A stretch of 64,000 bases of DNA, taken from contig JAIBEY010000060.1 of the NCBI GenBank assembly GCA_019459525.1, forward strand, positions 1-64,000. The letters are read 5' to 3'. Below are positions 35,152 to 43,998 of the stretch, in pieces. Position 1 is the stretch's first letter. Every line of letters begins with the position of its first letter. Source of the DNA: Prolixibacteraceae bacterium. GTDB taxonomy: Bacteria; Bacteroidota; Bacteroidia; Bacteroidales; Prolixibacteraceae. The position numbers and the translations under genes are program-made. The notes under the pieces were generated by a model, which was not told the origin of the DNA, made no database searches, and saw nothing but the letters and a program-made list of their open reading frames with translations.

Positions 35152-36294
35152 ATGAACAAGTGTTATTATTTTTTGCTGTTGTCAGTCATTCTCCTAACGC
35201 AGGCTTGCAGTAAAGACAATGATCCGGTAAATACCGGCGACGAAGAATATACGATTAACTGGACAGCAGCAGCCGACAGTACCAGCAACGCATTTGTAAT
35301 GTTGTACTGGAACGGTGCCGACAATTATTTCAATTACAACAACAGTGGGTTGAAAGATTTTCATTACTGGCCACAGGCGCATGCACTGGATGTGGTCATT
35401 GATGCGTACAACCGTACCAACGATAATTTTTATAAAACAACCATCAATTCATGGTACGATGGAGTAAAAAAGAAAAACGGCAACACTTTCCTGAATGAAT
35501 ATTACGACGATATGGAATGGAATGCGCTGGCTATGCTCCGCGCGTACAATGCCACTCAGGATGTAAAATTTAAAACCAGCGCTATCGATGTTTGGAAAGA
35601 CATTCAAATCGGATGGAACAGCAATGCAGGCGGTGGCATCTCCTGGAAAAAAGACCAGCTTTACAGCAAAAACGCCTGTTCAAACGGGCCTGCCTGTATT
35701 CTGGCAGCTCGTTTGTTTCAACAGTTTGGCGATGCTTCCGATAAAGAATGGGCGCTAAAAATTTACGGGTGGGAAAAAGAATATTTATTCAATCCGGCCA
35801 ATGGTTCGGTTTACGACAACATCGACAGCCGCACCGGCGAAATACAAAAATCGTGGATTTTTACCTACAATCAGGGAACCTTCCTTGGGTCGGCCCTCGA
35901 ACTGTATAAAATAACCGGGGAAAAAGGTTATTTGAACGATGCCATTAAAGCTGCCGATTATACCTTAAACAACCTGGTTGACAGCAACGACCGTTTGCTG
36001 AAAAGTGAGGGAAACGGCGATGGCGGATTATTTAAAGGCATTTTCATTCGCTACTTTGCCCAACTTATTCTGCATCCCGACCTCGATGCAGCAACACAAA
36101 AGAGATACATCACCTTTTTTAAACACAACGCCGAAACACTTTGGAGAACCGGAACCAACAAACAGTTGATTTTATTCAGCAACTACTGGAAAACCAAACC
36201 CGGCAGTACAACCGATTTAACCACCCAAACCAGCGGAGCCATGCTGATTGAAGCCGCTGCACTGCTGGATAAACAAAAATTATTTACGAATTGA
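35152..36294 (+). CDS. endo-alpha-1,6-mannanase-type glycoside hydrolase family 76 lipoprotein
   Basis: 380 residues from ATG 35152; an in-frame TTG at 35119 lies inside the terminator and is rejected. The lipobox Cys is residue 19 (TQAC). The catalytic pair of GH76 is visible as Asp119-Asp120 in YYDDMEWNALAML, and the (alpha/alpha)6 toroid repeats follow (FTYNQGTFLGSALELYKITG). GH76 enzymes cut the alpha-1,6-mannan backbone of yeast-type mannan; a surface lipoprotein form would generate oligosaccharides for the SusCD pair upstream. Confidence 0.93.
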   Translation: MNKCYYFLLLSVILLTQACSKDNDPVNTGDEEYTINWTAAADSTSNAFVMLYWNGADNYFNYNNSGLKDFHYWPQAHALDVVIDAYNRTNDNFYKTTINSWYDGVKKKNGNTFLNEYYDDMEWNALAMLRAYNATQDVKFKTSAIDVWKDIQIGWNSNAGGGISWKKDQLYSKNACSNGPACILAARLFQQFGDASDKEWALKIYGWEKEYLFNPANGSVYDNIDSRTGEIQKSWIFTYNQGTFLGSALELYKITGEKGYLNDAIKAADYTLNNLVDSNDRLLKSEGNGDGGLFKGIFIRYFAQLILHPDLDAATQKRYITFFKHNAETLWRTGTNKQLILFSNYWKTKPGSTTDLTTQTSGAMLIEAAALLDKQKLFTN

Positions 36295-36354
36295 CCATCC
36301 TGCAAATGAGTGGAAACACTTGCCATATGGTATAATCAATAAATGTTCCTGAAA

Positions 36355-36377
36355 AGGGAAAATTCTCCGGATTTTCC
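36355..36377 (+). terminator. hairpin between GH76 and GH92
   Basis: Stem GGGAAAAT / ATTTTCCC with a 7-base loop, followed by a G-poor A/C-rich leader (36383-36408) containing three AACC repeats before the GH92 start. Confidence 0.4.
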
Positions 36378-36418
36378 CCGGGAAACCAAACAACCAACCA
36401 ACCAAAACCTCAATAATC

Positions 36419-38548
36419 ATGGATCGAAAGATTATTCTTGTTATTTTTTTCTGGGCTACCGCAATTTCTTTATACGCCCAAAAACCACTGACCCAATACG
36501 TCAACCCATTTTTGGGAACCGCTACGTTGTGGGACAGCATCGATATCGGGTACAAACCCACCCACCGCACCTGGGGCGCCGAGGTTTTCCCCGGATCGTC
36601 ACTGCCCAATGCCATGGTGCAACTCACACCGTTAACTCAATGGCGAAGTGGTTCGGGTTATCAGTACGAAGACACCGTTATTTACGCTTTTATTCATACC
36701 AGCAAAGGCCACTGGAATTTAGGACACATTCCGCTGATGCCCGCTACCGGAAAATTCACCACCGACGACTATTGCTCGCCGTACAGCCACCAAAACGAAT
36801 CGGCACAACCGGGTTACTACCAGGTTTACCTGGAGCGCTACGGCGTTAATGCCGAACTGACTTCTACCCTGCGTTGCGGCTTTCACAAATACACCTTCAC
36901 AAATAATCAGGGTAAAAAACTGATTGCCGATTTGTCGCGCTCGAACGAACGGGTTCGCGGCTGGGAAATCAATCAGGAAGGCGAAAATGTATTCAAAGGA
37001 TTCCAGCAGGCCGGCGAAAAAATGTATTTCTACGCCGTGGCAAACCATACGATCAAAAACATCGAATCGCAGAAAAGCGAAAAGAACGAAATCTCGGTTG
37101 TCAACTTTGCCGATTCGAACCAACCGCTTGAATTGCGGATTGGATTTTCGTTTGTAAGCATTGCCAACGCCAAAGAAAACCTTGAAAAGGAAATACAGGG
37201 CAAAAGTTTCCGGCAAGTTCGCGACCAAGCCACCCGAACATGGGAAACCCTGCTGTCGAAAATCACCGTTTCCGGAGGTACCGAAAGGCAAAAAGGCCTG
37301 TTCTACTCTACCCTCTACCGCTCATTCCTATGGCCAGCTCTGCGCAGCGACTTCAATGGCGATTTCACCGACCAGAAAGGAAATGTCGTAAATAAAGGCT
37401 TCGACTATTACACCGAACCATCATTGTGGGACGATTACCGCAACAAACTGGTTTTGCTGGGCATGTTGTCGCCTAAAGTTACTGAAGATGTGATTAAATC
37501 GCTGATTGACAAAGGCGAAAAATCAGGCGGTTTTATGCCGACGTTTTTCCACGTCGACCACGCTGCCCAATTCTTTTCAGCAACTTACCTCCGGGGAATC
37601 AACGTATTTGATGTGAAAAGTGCTTATAACCAACTTCTCCGGAACGCCACCATGGAAAACAAAAGCCGTCCGCGCGGAATGGAATACATTGAAAAAGGAT
37701 ACATCGCGGAACCAGATCTGGCCGATCCGAAACTCGAAACCGTTGCGGCTGCCGGAGTTACCAAAACACTCGAATATGCCTACGACGATTATGCTGTAGC
37801 TTTGTTGGCTAAAGCCCTGGGCGACACCGAAAATTACAATATGCTGATGAAACGCACCGGAAATTACAAAAATATGTTCGACCCATCCACCGGGCTGATG
37901 CGCGGCAAACTGGCCAACGGCGAATGGATCAAGAACTTTGATCCGGAGTTTATTTACTACGAATACATGTACCGCGAAGCCAATGCCTGGCAATCTTCAT
38001 TTTTCGCACCACACGATGTAAACGGATTAATAGGACTTTACAAGAGCACTGCCGATTTTGAGAAAAAACTGGATGACCTGTTTACCATTCCGTACAAAGG
38101 TGCCGAAGCTTATAATATTTCAGGATTTATCGGACAATACTGTCATGGAAACCAGCCCGACCACAGCTTTCCGTGGTTGTACTATTTTGTAGGCAAACAG
38201 GAAAAATCGCAGGCCAGACTCGACCAGATTATGGACCGTTTTTACGACATGGGCAAGGATAAACTGGCTTACTCCGGAATGGACGATGCCGGTGAAAACT
38301 CAGCCTGGTATGTGTTAACGTCCATCGGCTTGTACACCTTCTCGCCTGCCGATCCCGAATACATTGTTTCGGTGCCTTTGTTCGACAAAGTGGATTTCGA
38401 TCTTGGTGAAAAGAAATTTTCCATCATCAAAAAGAATTCAGGAAAAAAAATCGAAAGCATTACATACGACAATAAAAAACTCGACGGCTATTTCATTCCG
38501 CATTCCGAACTGCTGAAAGGAAAGAAATTGGTCATCACAACCAAATAA
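36419..38548 (+). CDS. glycoside hydrolase family 92 (exo-alpha-mannosidase type), PUL 2
   Basis: Secreted enzyme of 709 residues with signal peptide ending LYAQ. The N-terminal beta-sandwich contains VNPFLGTATLWDS and GHWNLGHIPLMP; the C-terminal (alpha/alpha)6 domain contains CHGNQPDHSFPWLY and GMDDAGENSAWYVLTSIGLY. At the position where the second GH92 of this window has the general-acid Glu (GDEDNGQTSAWYV), this one has Asp622, and Glu626 replaces the Gln four residues later. Family members remove alpha-1,2/1,3/1,4-mannose or mannose-phosphate in a calcium-dependent way; the altered motif may mean a different linkage. It completes PUL 2 after GH76. Confidence 0.92.
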   Translation: MDRKIILVIFFWATAISLYAQKPLTQYVNPFLGTATLWDSIDIGYKPTHRTWGAEVFPGSSLPNAMVQLTPLTQWRSGSGYQYEDTVIYAFIHTSKGHWNLGHIPLMPATGKFTTDDYCSPYSHQNESAQPGYYQVYLERYGVNAELTSTLRCGFHKYTFTNNQGKKLIADLSRSNERVRGWEINQEGENVFKGFQQAGEKMYFYAVANHTIKNIESQKSEKNEISVVNFADSNQPLELRIGFSFVSIANAKENLEKEIQGKSFRQVRDQATRTWETLLSKITVSGGTERQKGLFYSTLYRSFLWPALRSDFNGDFTDQKGNVVNKGFDYYTEPSLWDDYRNKLVLLGMLSPKVTEDVIKSLIDKGEKSGGFMPTFFHVDHAAQFFSATYLRGINVFDVKSAYNQLLRNATMENKSRPRGMEYIEKGYIAEPDLADPKLETVAAAGVTKTLEYAYDDYAVALLAKALGDTENYNMLMKRTGNYKNMFDPSTGLMRGKLANGEWIKNFDPEFIYYEYMYREANAWQSSFFAPHDVNGLIGLYKSTADFEKKLDDLFTIPYKGAEAYNISGFIGQYCHGNQPDHSFPWLYYFVGKQEKSQARLDQIMDRFYDMGKDKLAYSGMDDAGENSAWYVLTSIGLYTFSPADPEYIVSVPLFDKVDFDLGEKKFSIIKKNSGKKIESITYDNKKLDGYFIPHSELLKGKKLVITTK

Positions 38549-38655
38549 AATTCAAGCACAATACGGCATACATCACTCGTTCTTACCCTGGAGGATTACC
38601 TGGATTAACAACGAAGGATAAACCTGATTCCGGGGATTTTCTTAACCAATTCTAC

Positions 38656-38711
38656 GAAAGACCATAAGAGCGGCTGAACTTAAACGAGTTTAGCAGCACT
38701 TATGGTCTTTC
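38656..38711. terminator. large hairpin downstream of PUL 2
   Basis: Outer perfect 13-base stem GAAAGACCATAAG / CTTATGGTCTTTC enclosing a second stem GCTGAACT / AGTTTAGC. There is no T run, and it lies 108 bases after GH92. It could be a terminator or the body of a small RNA. Confidence 0.6.
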
Positions 38712-38785
38712 TGCATGAGTTGGCTCGCTGCTTAAACTTCACCGGTGATTTTTATTATTTTACTCTTCCAACCATGACACTAATG

Positions 38786-38828
38786 TCAAAATATCATTTT
38801 AATATTATTTAATCTATCAAAATATCAT
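38786..38828 (+). promoter_or_regulatory. 12-base direct repeats upstream of PUL 3 susC
   Basis: TCAAAATATCAT occurs at 38786-38797 and 38817-38828, 31 bases apart (about three helical turns), 92 bases before the susC ATG. It is a candidate binding site for a dimeric activator such as a hybrid two-component or AraC-type regulator encoded elsewhere. Confidence 0.45.
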
Positions 38829-38919
38829 CAAATAAATACAATAAATAGCAAAATGGATTATATTCGAATTATATTTAATTTTCTTCGAAAAGAATATTAT
38901 TTACTAAATCCTATTTTAT

Positions 38920-41900
38920 ATGATGAAACCTATCCTGATTGTTTTAATGCTATTACTTGTTAATGTTAGTATAGCACAAGTCAGGGTTACCGGAAAGGTA
39001 ACCTCTTCTGATGATGGTTCTCCTATACCTGGTGTAGCTATCCAGATCAAAGGAGCTGGAGGACACGGTGCCAGTACCGATGCAAAGGGTGAATATGCCC
39101 TTGCAAATGTCCCTGCGGACGCGGTTCTCTCTTTTAGCTTTATCGGCTTTAAGAAGCAGGAAATTCCCGTTGATGGCAAAACGGTTATTAATGTGAATTT
39201 AGTTACCGAAGAACTTGGCATTGATGAAGTGATCGTAATTGCCTACGGCAAAACAACGAAAGGCACCAATACCGGAGCTGTAAGCGTTATCAAAAATGAT
39301 GCGTTGAAAAATGAGCCCAACATTTCGTTTGAAAATGCTATGAGCGGTAAAGTTGCCGGATTGCAAATAACAACACTTTCCGGACAGGCCGGGTCAACTT
39401 CCTCTATTCGGTTACGTGGTATCGGGTCAATGAATGCCTCTAATGAACCGCTTTATGTGATCGACGGTGTTCCGGTTATCTCAGGTAATGTTTCCCAACT
39501 GGGGATCAACACCTCAAACAATGTGATGAGCACCATTAATCCAAATGACATCGAATCAATATCCGTACTGAAAGACGCCGCAGCTTCTTCGTTATACGGT
39601 TCGAGGGCTGCGAACGGAGTTATTCTGATCACCACAAAAAAGGGCAAGCAGGGTGCTCCGGTGGTTAGCTTTAAATCGTCGGTTAGTATGACCCCAACAT
39701 TTGCTACCGATAATTATGAAGTAGCCAGTACCGAAGACCAGGTTAAAATGTACTACGAAAACTTTTGGAATGCAACAGTCTATTCCGGAGGAACCAGCGC
39801 CAGCGCCAGTACCAGCGCCCTCGCACAGCTCAACAAGAGGTTCAATAAACACGGCTACACCTTTACGGCGCCCGACAATACAGTTAATTCGCTTACCATT
39901 GGTGGCGATAGGGCCGGAACTTATTATGACTGGGAAAAAGTATTGTTTCGCACAGCGGTTAACCAAACCTATGATTTTTCGGTAAGCGGGGCTACAGATA
40001 AATCGAGTTACTATACGTCATTATCATACACCGACGAAAAAGGGCGAAGTGTAATCAACGACTTCAAACGTATAACAGGCAGGATAAATTTTGCACAAAA
40101 AGTAAGCGATTATGTCGATTTTGAAACGAACATCAACATCACCAATAGCGAAAAAGCAGGATTCAACGATAGCCGATCAACCGGGAACAACTATTTTTTA
40201 CAACAACGAAACCTGTTGTGGGGGCTTTACTGGCCAACCGATTACAAAACAGGCGAGCCCTGGACTGCCAGATATGGCAGCTATGCCTACAATCCGCTTT
40301 ACTACGACAAAGAATGGGAAAACAGCTCGAAAACATTACGGTTATCGGCCAGCGAAACGGTTGCCGTAAAGATTTTGCCTGAACTGAATCTGAGATCAAT
40401 TTTCTCTTATGACAAGAGCCAGATACAAGATCACCTTTATTACAGCCCAGCTCACTTTCAGGGATCGAGTGTAAATGGTTCGGTTACCGAATCGGGTACC
40501 AGCATCTCCAAACTGGTATCATCAACAACCATGAACTACAACAAGGAGTTTGCCGGCAAGCATAATGTTGGAGCCTTAGTTGGATGGGAAGTGGAAGAAA
40601 ACAAATCTGAGTACCAACGCTCATCAGGGACAAACTTACCAACCAGCACCCTGCATACTGTTTCAACCGCGGGTAAGCTCGATGCAAGCGCCTACTATTG
40701 GGGCAATACAATGGTTTCGATGCTTTCACGTGCTGAATACAACTACAACAACACCTACTACATTTCAGGTTCGTTCCGTCGTGACGGGGCTTCTAAATTA
40801 GGCCCAAAATCGCGCTGGGGCAATTTCTGGTCGGTTGCCGGATCATGGAGGATTGATAAAGAGAAATTCATGAAGGAACTGGAGATCATAAGCAGCCTCA
40901 AATTACGGGCATCTTATGGTGTTAACGGAACCCTTCCTTCCAATAACTACGGATGGCGCTCACTTACTAGCTATTCCAATAAATATATGGAACTGCCTGG
41001 TGGTGGTGTAAGCACCATTGCCGACGAAAATCTCTCATGGGAAACCAGCTATACCTCGAATATTGCACTGGAATTCGGGTTGCTGAAACAGCGGATTACC
41101 GGTTCTGTTGAAGTTTTCGACAGAAAATCAAAAGATCTGCTGCAAGATGTCCCCATTTCACTCGTTACCGGTTTCGGTTCTACCTTAAAAAATGTTGGCG
41201 AAATAAATAACCGCGGGATTGAGCTCGAATTGTATGGCGACATCCTGAAAAAGAAAGACTTTGTATGGAGCGCCGGAATCACGGCATCGCACATTAAATC
41301 AACAGTTTCGGAGTTGTACGGCGGAAAAAATATCATTTGGTATGATCCTACCGGTGGCGACAGCAGGGCCAAATTCATTTATACCGAAGGAGAATCAACC
41401 CTGGCTTTATACGGATTGGAGTGGGCCGGAGTAGATAACGAAACCGGTAAAAATATCTGGTACCTGAATAACGACAAAACTCCGGATTTGACTGTGAACG
41501 GACGGCCTGCCACATTTAAATATTCGTCGGCCAGCGAAGTCATTCTCGGAGATATTCACCCTAAACTTTTTGGAGGTTTAAATACCGATTTTAGCTGGAA
41601 GGGATTATCGCTGTCGTTAAATTTCACCTATAAAATTGGTGGATACACCTACGATGCAGCCGGGAAAGACGTAAATGATGATGGTTATTACTGGGAACGA
41701 ATAATATCGCAGGATGCTTACGATAACCGTTGGACCCCGGAAAATAAAGATGCTTTGTACCCTATGCGTATTGCCCTTGATTATGAAGACGTAAACCAAA
41801 AAAGTAGCCGCCACATGCATAAAGCCGACTATTTAAGGCTGAAAAGTACCACATTGGGCTATAATCTTCCGGAATATTTAGTTAACAAAATTGGTCTGGA

Positions 41901-42048
41901 TAAAGCAAGGGTTTACTTTAACGGGGCAAACCTGTTCACCAAAGCCGCTTACACAGTTTACGATCCGGAGGTTAACGAATATGGCACAAGAGGATGGGAA
42001 TTACCTCTTGGAAAGACCTATACCTTTGGTATTGAAGTTAATTTATAA
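38920..42048 (+). CDS. SusC-family TonB-dependent transporter without STN domain, PUL 3
   Basis: 1042 residues. The signal peptide ends at residue 20 (SIAQ) and the carboxypeptidase-D regulatory-like domain follows at once (about 22-100, GKVTSSDDGSPIPGVAIQIKG). Then come the DEVIVIAYG motif (about 105-113), the plug and a beta-barrel ending GKTYTFGIEVNL. It lacks the STN domain seen in PULs 1 and 2, which agrees with the absence of sigma/FecR genes here; regulation must be of another kind. A Ser/Ala/Thr-rich low-complexity loop (SGGTSASASTSALAQ) near residue 290 is probably a surface loop. susD follows after 18 bases. Confidence 0.96.
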   Translation: MMKPILIVLMLLLVNVSIAQVRVTGKVTSSDDGSPIPGVAIQIKGAGGHGASTDAKGEYALANVPADAVLSFSFIGFKKQEIPVDGKTVINVNLVTEELGIDEVIVIAYGKTTKGTNTGAVSVIKNDALKNEPNISFENAMSGKVAGLQITTLSGQAGSTSSIRLRGIGSMNASNEPLYVIDGVPVISGNVSQLGINTSNNVMSTINPNDIESISVLKDAAASSLYGSRAANGVILITTKKGKQGAPVVSFKSSVSMTPTFATDNYEVASTEDQVKMYYENFWNATVYSGGTSASASTSALAQLNKRFNKHGYTFTAPDNTVNSLTIGGDRAGTYYDWEKVLFRTAVNQTYDFSVSGATDKSSYYTSLSYTDEKGRSVINDFKRITGRINFAQKVSDYVDFETNINITNSEKAGFNDSRSTGNNYFLQQRNLLWGLYWPTDYKTGEPWTARYGSYAYNPLYYDKEWENSSKTLRLSASETVAVKILPELNLRSIFSYDKSQIQDHLYYSPAHFQGSSVNGSVTESGTSISKLVSSTTMNYNKEFAGKHNVGALVGWEVEENKSEYQRSSGTNLPTSTLHTVSTAGKLDASAYYWGNTMVSMLSRAEYNYNNTYYISGSFRRDGASKLGPKSRWGNFWSVAGSWRIDKEKFMKELEIISSLKLRASYGVNGTLPSNNYGWRSLTSYSNKYMELPGGGVSTIADENLSWETSYTSNIALEFGLLKQRITGSVEVFDRKSKDLLQDVPISLVTGFGSTLKNVGEINNRGIELELYGDILKKKDFVWSAGITASHIKSTVSELYGGKNIIWYDPTGGDSRAKFIYTEGESTLALYGLEWAGVDNETGKNIWYLNNDKTPDLTVNGRPATFKYSSASEVILGDIHPKLFGGLNTDFSWKGLSLSLNFTYKIGGYTYDAAGKDVNDDGYYWERIISQDAYDNRWTPENKDALYPMRIALDYEDVNQKSSRHMHKADYLRLKSTTLGYNLPEYLVNKIGLDKARVYFNGANLFTKAAYTVYDPEVNEYGTRGWELPLGKTYTFGIEVNL

Positions 42049-42066
42049 TCTTAATTAAGTGCTACC

Positions 42067-43530
42067 ATGAGAAAAATAAAAATATTAACTGCACTGCTTA
42101 GTGTTATACTGCTTGCATCTTGCGACGATTTCCTCGATGTTAAACCTAGCGATTCTTCGGCAGCCGAATCATCGATTACAAATGCTGCCGATGCCAAAGT
42201 GGCAATTAATGGTCTGATGAGAAAAATGACCTCATCGGATTATTATGGCCGGAATTTCATGTTATATGCCGATGCCAAAGGCGGCGATTTTGCAATCCGG
42301 TCGCAGGGAAGAGGCCTTGATGCCCTTTACACCTTTAACCATTCGGCCTCGTCCAACTCGTATTCAGGATTTTGGTCTCAAATTTACAACTGCATCCTTC
42401 AGTCTAACAATTTGCTCCTGAACATTGAGAAAATTGAAGCGGATGGAAAAGGATCGGCAGCACTAAGCGATTACAAAGGCCAGGCTTTAACAGCCAGGGC
42501 TTTGATGTACTTTGACTTGGTCCGCCTGTATGGAAAACCATACAATATGGATAAAGAGTCTTTCGGCGTTCCGCTGATTTTAGAACCACTTGATGCTTCG
42601 GCCCAACCAACAAGGTCTTCGGTTAAAGAGGTTTATGCCCAAATAATGAAAGACCTTACCGATGCTGAACCCCTGCTTTCAAAAACTATCGTGAACGGCT
42701 ACCTGAATTATTACTCCAACACGGCCCTTCAGGCAAAAGTAAACCTGTATATGGAAAATTATACTGAAGCTCTTGCAGCCGCTGAAGACGTGATAAGCAG
42801 TAACAAATATGTTCTTTATTCAAACACCGATTGGGTAAAATCATGGTCAACGCAATTTGGTAAAGAGTCGATTATCGAGTTGGCCATTTACCCGAGTGAA
42901 GCAGACCTTTTAACAGCATCCCTGGGCTACTATCTTTTACGCCAGGGTAAGAAAACCGGCGCAATGGGATGGTTCATGGCCAGCGACTACTACATGGCCC
43001 GGCTTGGCGAAGATGCCAATGATGTGCGTTGGGGAATTATGGATTACGACGAATCATCGACAACCCGGTTTGGCTCTTGCCTGAAATATTGCGGCGTTGA
43101 CTTGTTGGGTGATAAAAGTTCGCCATCGGCGGTTAATATCAAGGTACTTCGTCTTTCCGAAATTTATCTGATTGCTGCCGAAGCCGCATTAAAATTAACG
43201 ACTCCCGATAAAGCCAAAGCGATTTTATACCTGAACAGTATTCGAAAAAGATCGCCCAACCTGGCTCCCGCAACCGAAGGAACAATAACGCTGGATATGG
43301 TTACAGATGAAAGGAGTAAAGAACTATACGCCGAAGGACAACGGTTCTTTGATATGATGCGCCTGAACAAAACTATAACCTTTAACGATGAGTTTATCAG
43401 CCCTGCGGTAACTATTGCCCATCGCCAGAAAACCATCGACCGGACTTTCTACAAAACTAGACTTCCGATTGCAACAGCCGAAATTGATGCCAATCCTGCT
43501 ATTGCCACGCAACAAAACCCGGAATATTAA
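42067..43530 (+). CDS. SusD/RagB-family glycan-binding lipoprotein, PUL 3
   Basis: 487 residues with lipobox LASC and the opening DDFLDVKPSDSSAAESS. Internal features GQALTARALMYFDLVRLYGKPYN, LRLSEIYLIAAEAALKL and ERSKELYAEGQRFFDMMRLNKT are those of the family. It pairs with the SusC just upstream; the linked GH92 points to an alpha-mannoside substrate. An intrinsic terminator follows. Confidence 0.95.
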   Translation: MRKIKILTALLSVILLASCDDFLDVKPSDSSAAESSITNAADAKVAINGLMRKMTSSDYYGRNFMLYADAKGGDFAIRSQGRGLDALYTFNHSASSNSYSGFWSQIYNCILQSNNLLLNIEKIEADGKGSAALSDYKGQALTARALMYFDLVRLYGKPYNMDKESFGVPLILEPLDASAQPTRSSVKEVYAQIMKDLTDAEPLLSKTIVNGYLNYYSNTALQAKVNLYMENYTEALAAAEDVISSNKYVLYSNTDWVKSWSTQFGKESIIELAIYPSEADLLTASLGYYLLRQGKKTGAMGWFMASDYYMARLGEDANDVRWGIMDYDESSTTRFGSCLKYCGVDLLGDKSSPSAVNIKVLRLSEIYLIAAEAALKLTTPDKAKAILYLNSIRKRSPNLAPATEGTITLDMVTDERSKELYAEGQRFFDMMRLNKTITFNDEFISPAVTIAHRQKTIDRTFYKTRLPIATAEIDANPAIATQQNPEY

Positions 43531-43568
43531 AACATCTGCATCTAAACTTGTCAGGTTTATTTTCAGGA

Positions 43569-43603
43569 AAGAGGTTGGATCGAAAGGTTCAACCTCTTTT
43601 TTG
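43569..43603 (+). terminator. terminator between susD and GH92 (PUL 3)
   Basis: Stem AAAGAGGTTG / CAACCTCTTT with a 12-base loop running into TTT, 38 bases after the susD stop. Confidence 0.8.
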
Positions 43604-43998
43604 TTGCAACAAGTTACCCGAAAACGACACTTTACAGTTCTGCGCCTCAAAAAAAACTATATTTTTAACCTGTAAAGCATTCGACCAAACCAACTAAAAA
43701 ATTAGAGCCATGAAATTCCCATTTTGTGAGTGTTTCACCTCACTGTTCCCGATCTGTTTTTTGCCTGTTCAGGCTCCAAAACCCTTTAGATTGACAGCCA
43801 ACTGAGACGAGTACAATTTTGTACTACCCTAAAATCTCTTGGTTATAGCACTAGTCCTGATCACTTGAATACACATCAGCACTGAGTAAACTATCGGAGA
43901 AAGGTGTAGTAAAACAAAAGCCCGGATATACTTTTAATGCTATTTTTGAACTGAAAATAAAACACACAATCCATACACAATTAATAAAACCAGAATTA
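43604..43998 (+). other. intergenic region before PUL 3 GH92, with possible gene remnants
   Basis: 395 bases without an intact gene. A short frame at 43710-43805 starts like a secreted protein (MKFPFCECFTSLFPICFLPV) and stops after 31 codons. A second open stretch at 43861-43968, in frame with GH92, reads like the recognition part of a winged-helix protein (ALSKLSEKGVVKQKPGY). They may be the ends of a decayed gene, or chance. A perfect palindrome lies at 43810-43825. Confidence 0.35.
43810..43825. promoter_or_regulatory. palindrome AGTACAA-TT-TTGTACT
   Basis: Perfect 7-base arms with a 2-base spacer, 174 bases before the GH92 start. It is a candidate operator for a dimeric repressor. Confidence 0.35.

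Larger units (their letters stand above)
38549..38919 (+). other. intergenic region between PUL 2 and PUL 3
   Basis: 371 bases without a supported gene. The first half holds a large hairpin (38656-38711). The second half is very AT-rich and contains a 12-base direct repeat (38786 and 38817) in front of the PUL 3 susC. This is where the PUL 3 promoter must lie, but no exact TAnnTTTG box was found. Confidence 0.6.
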
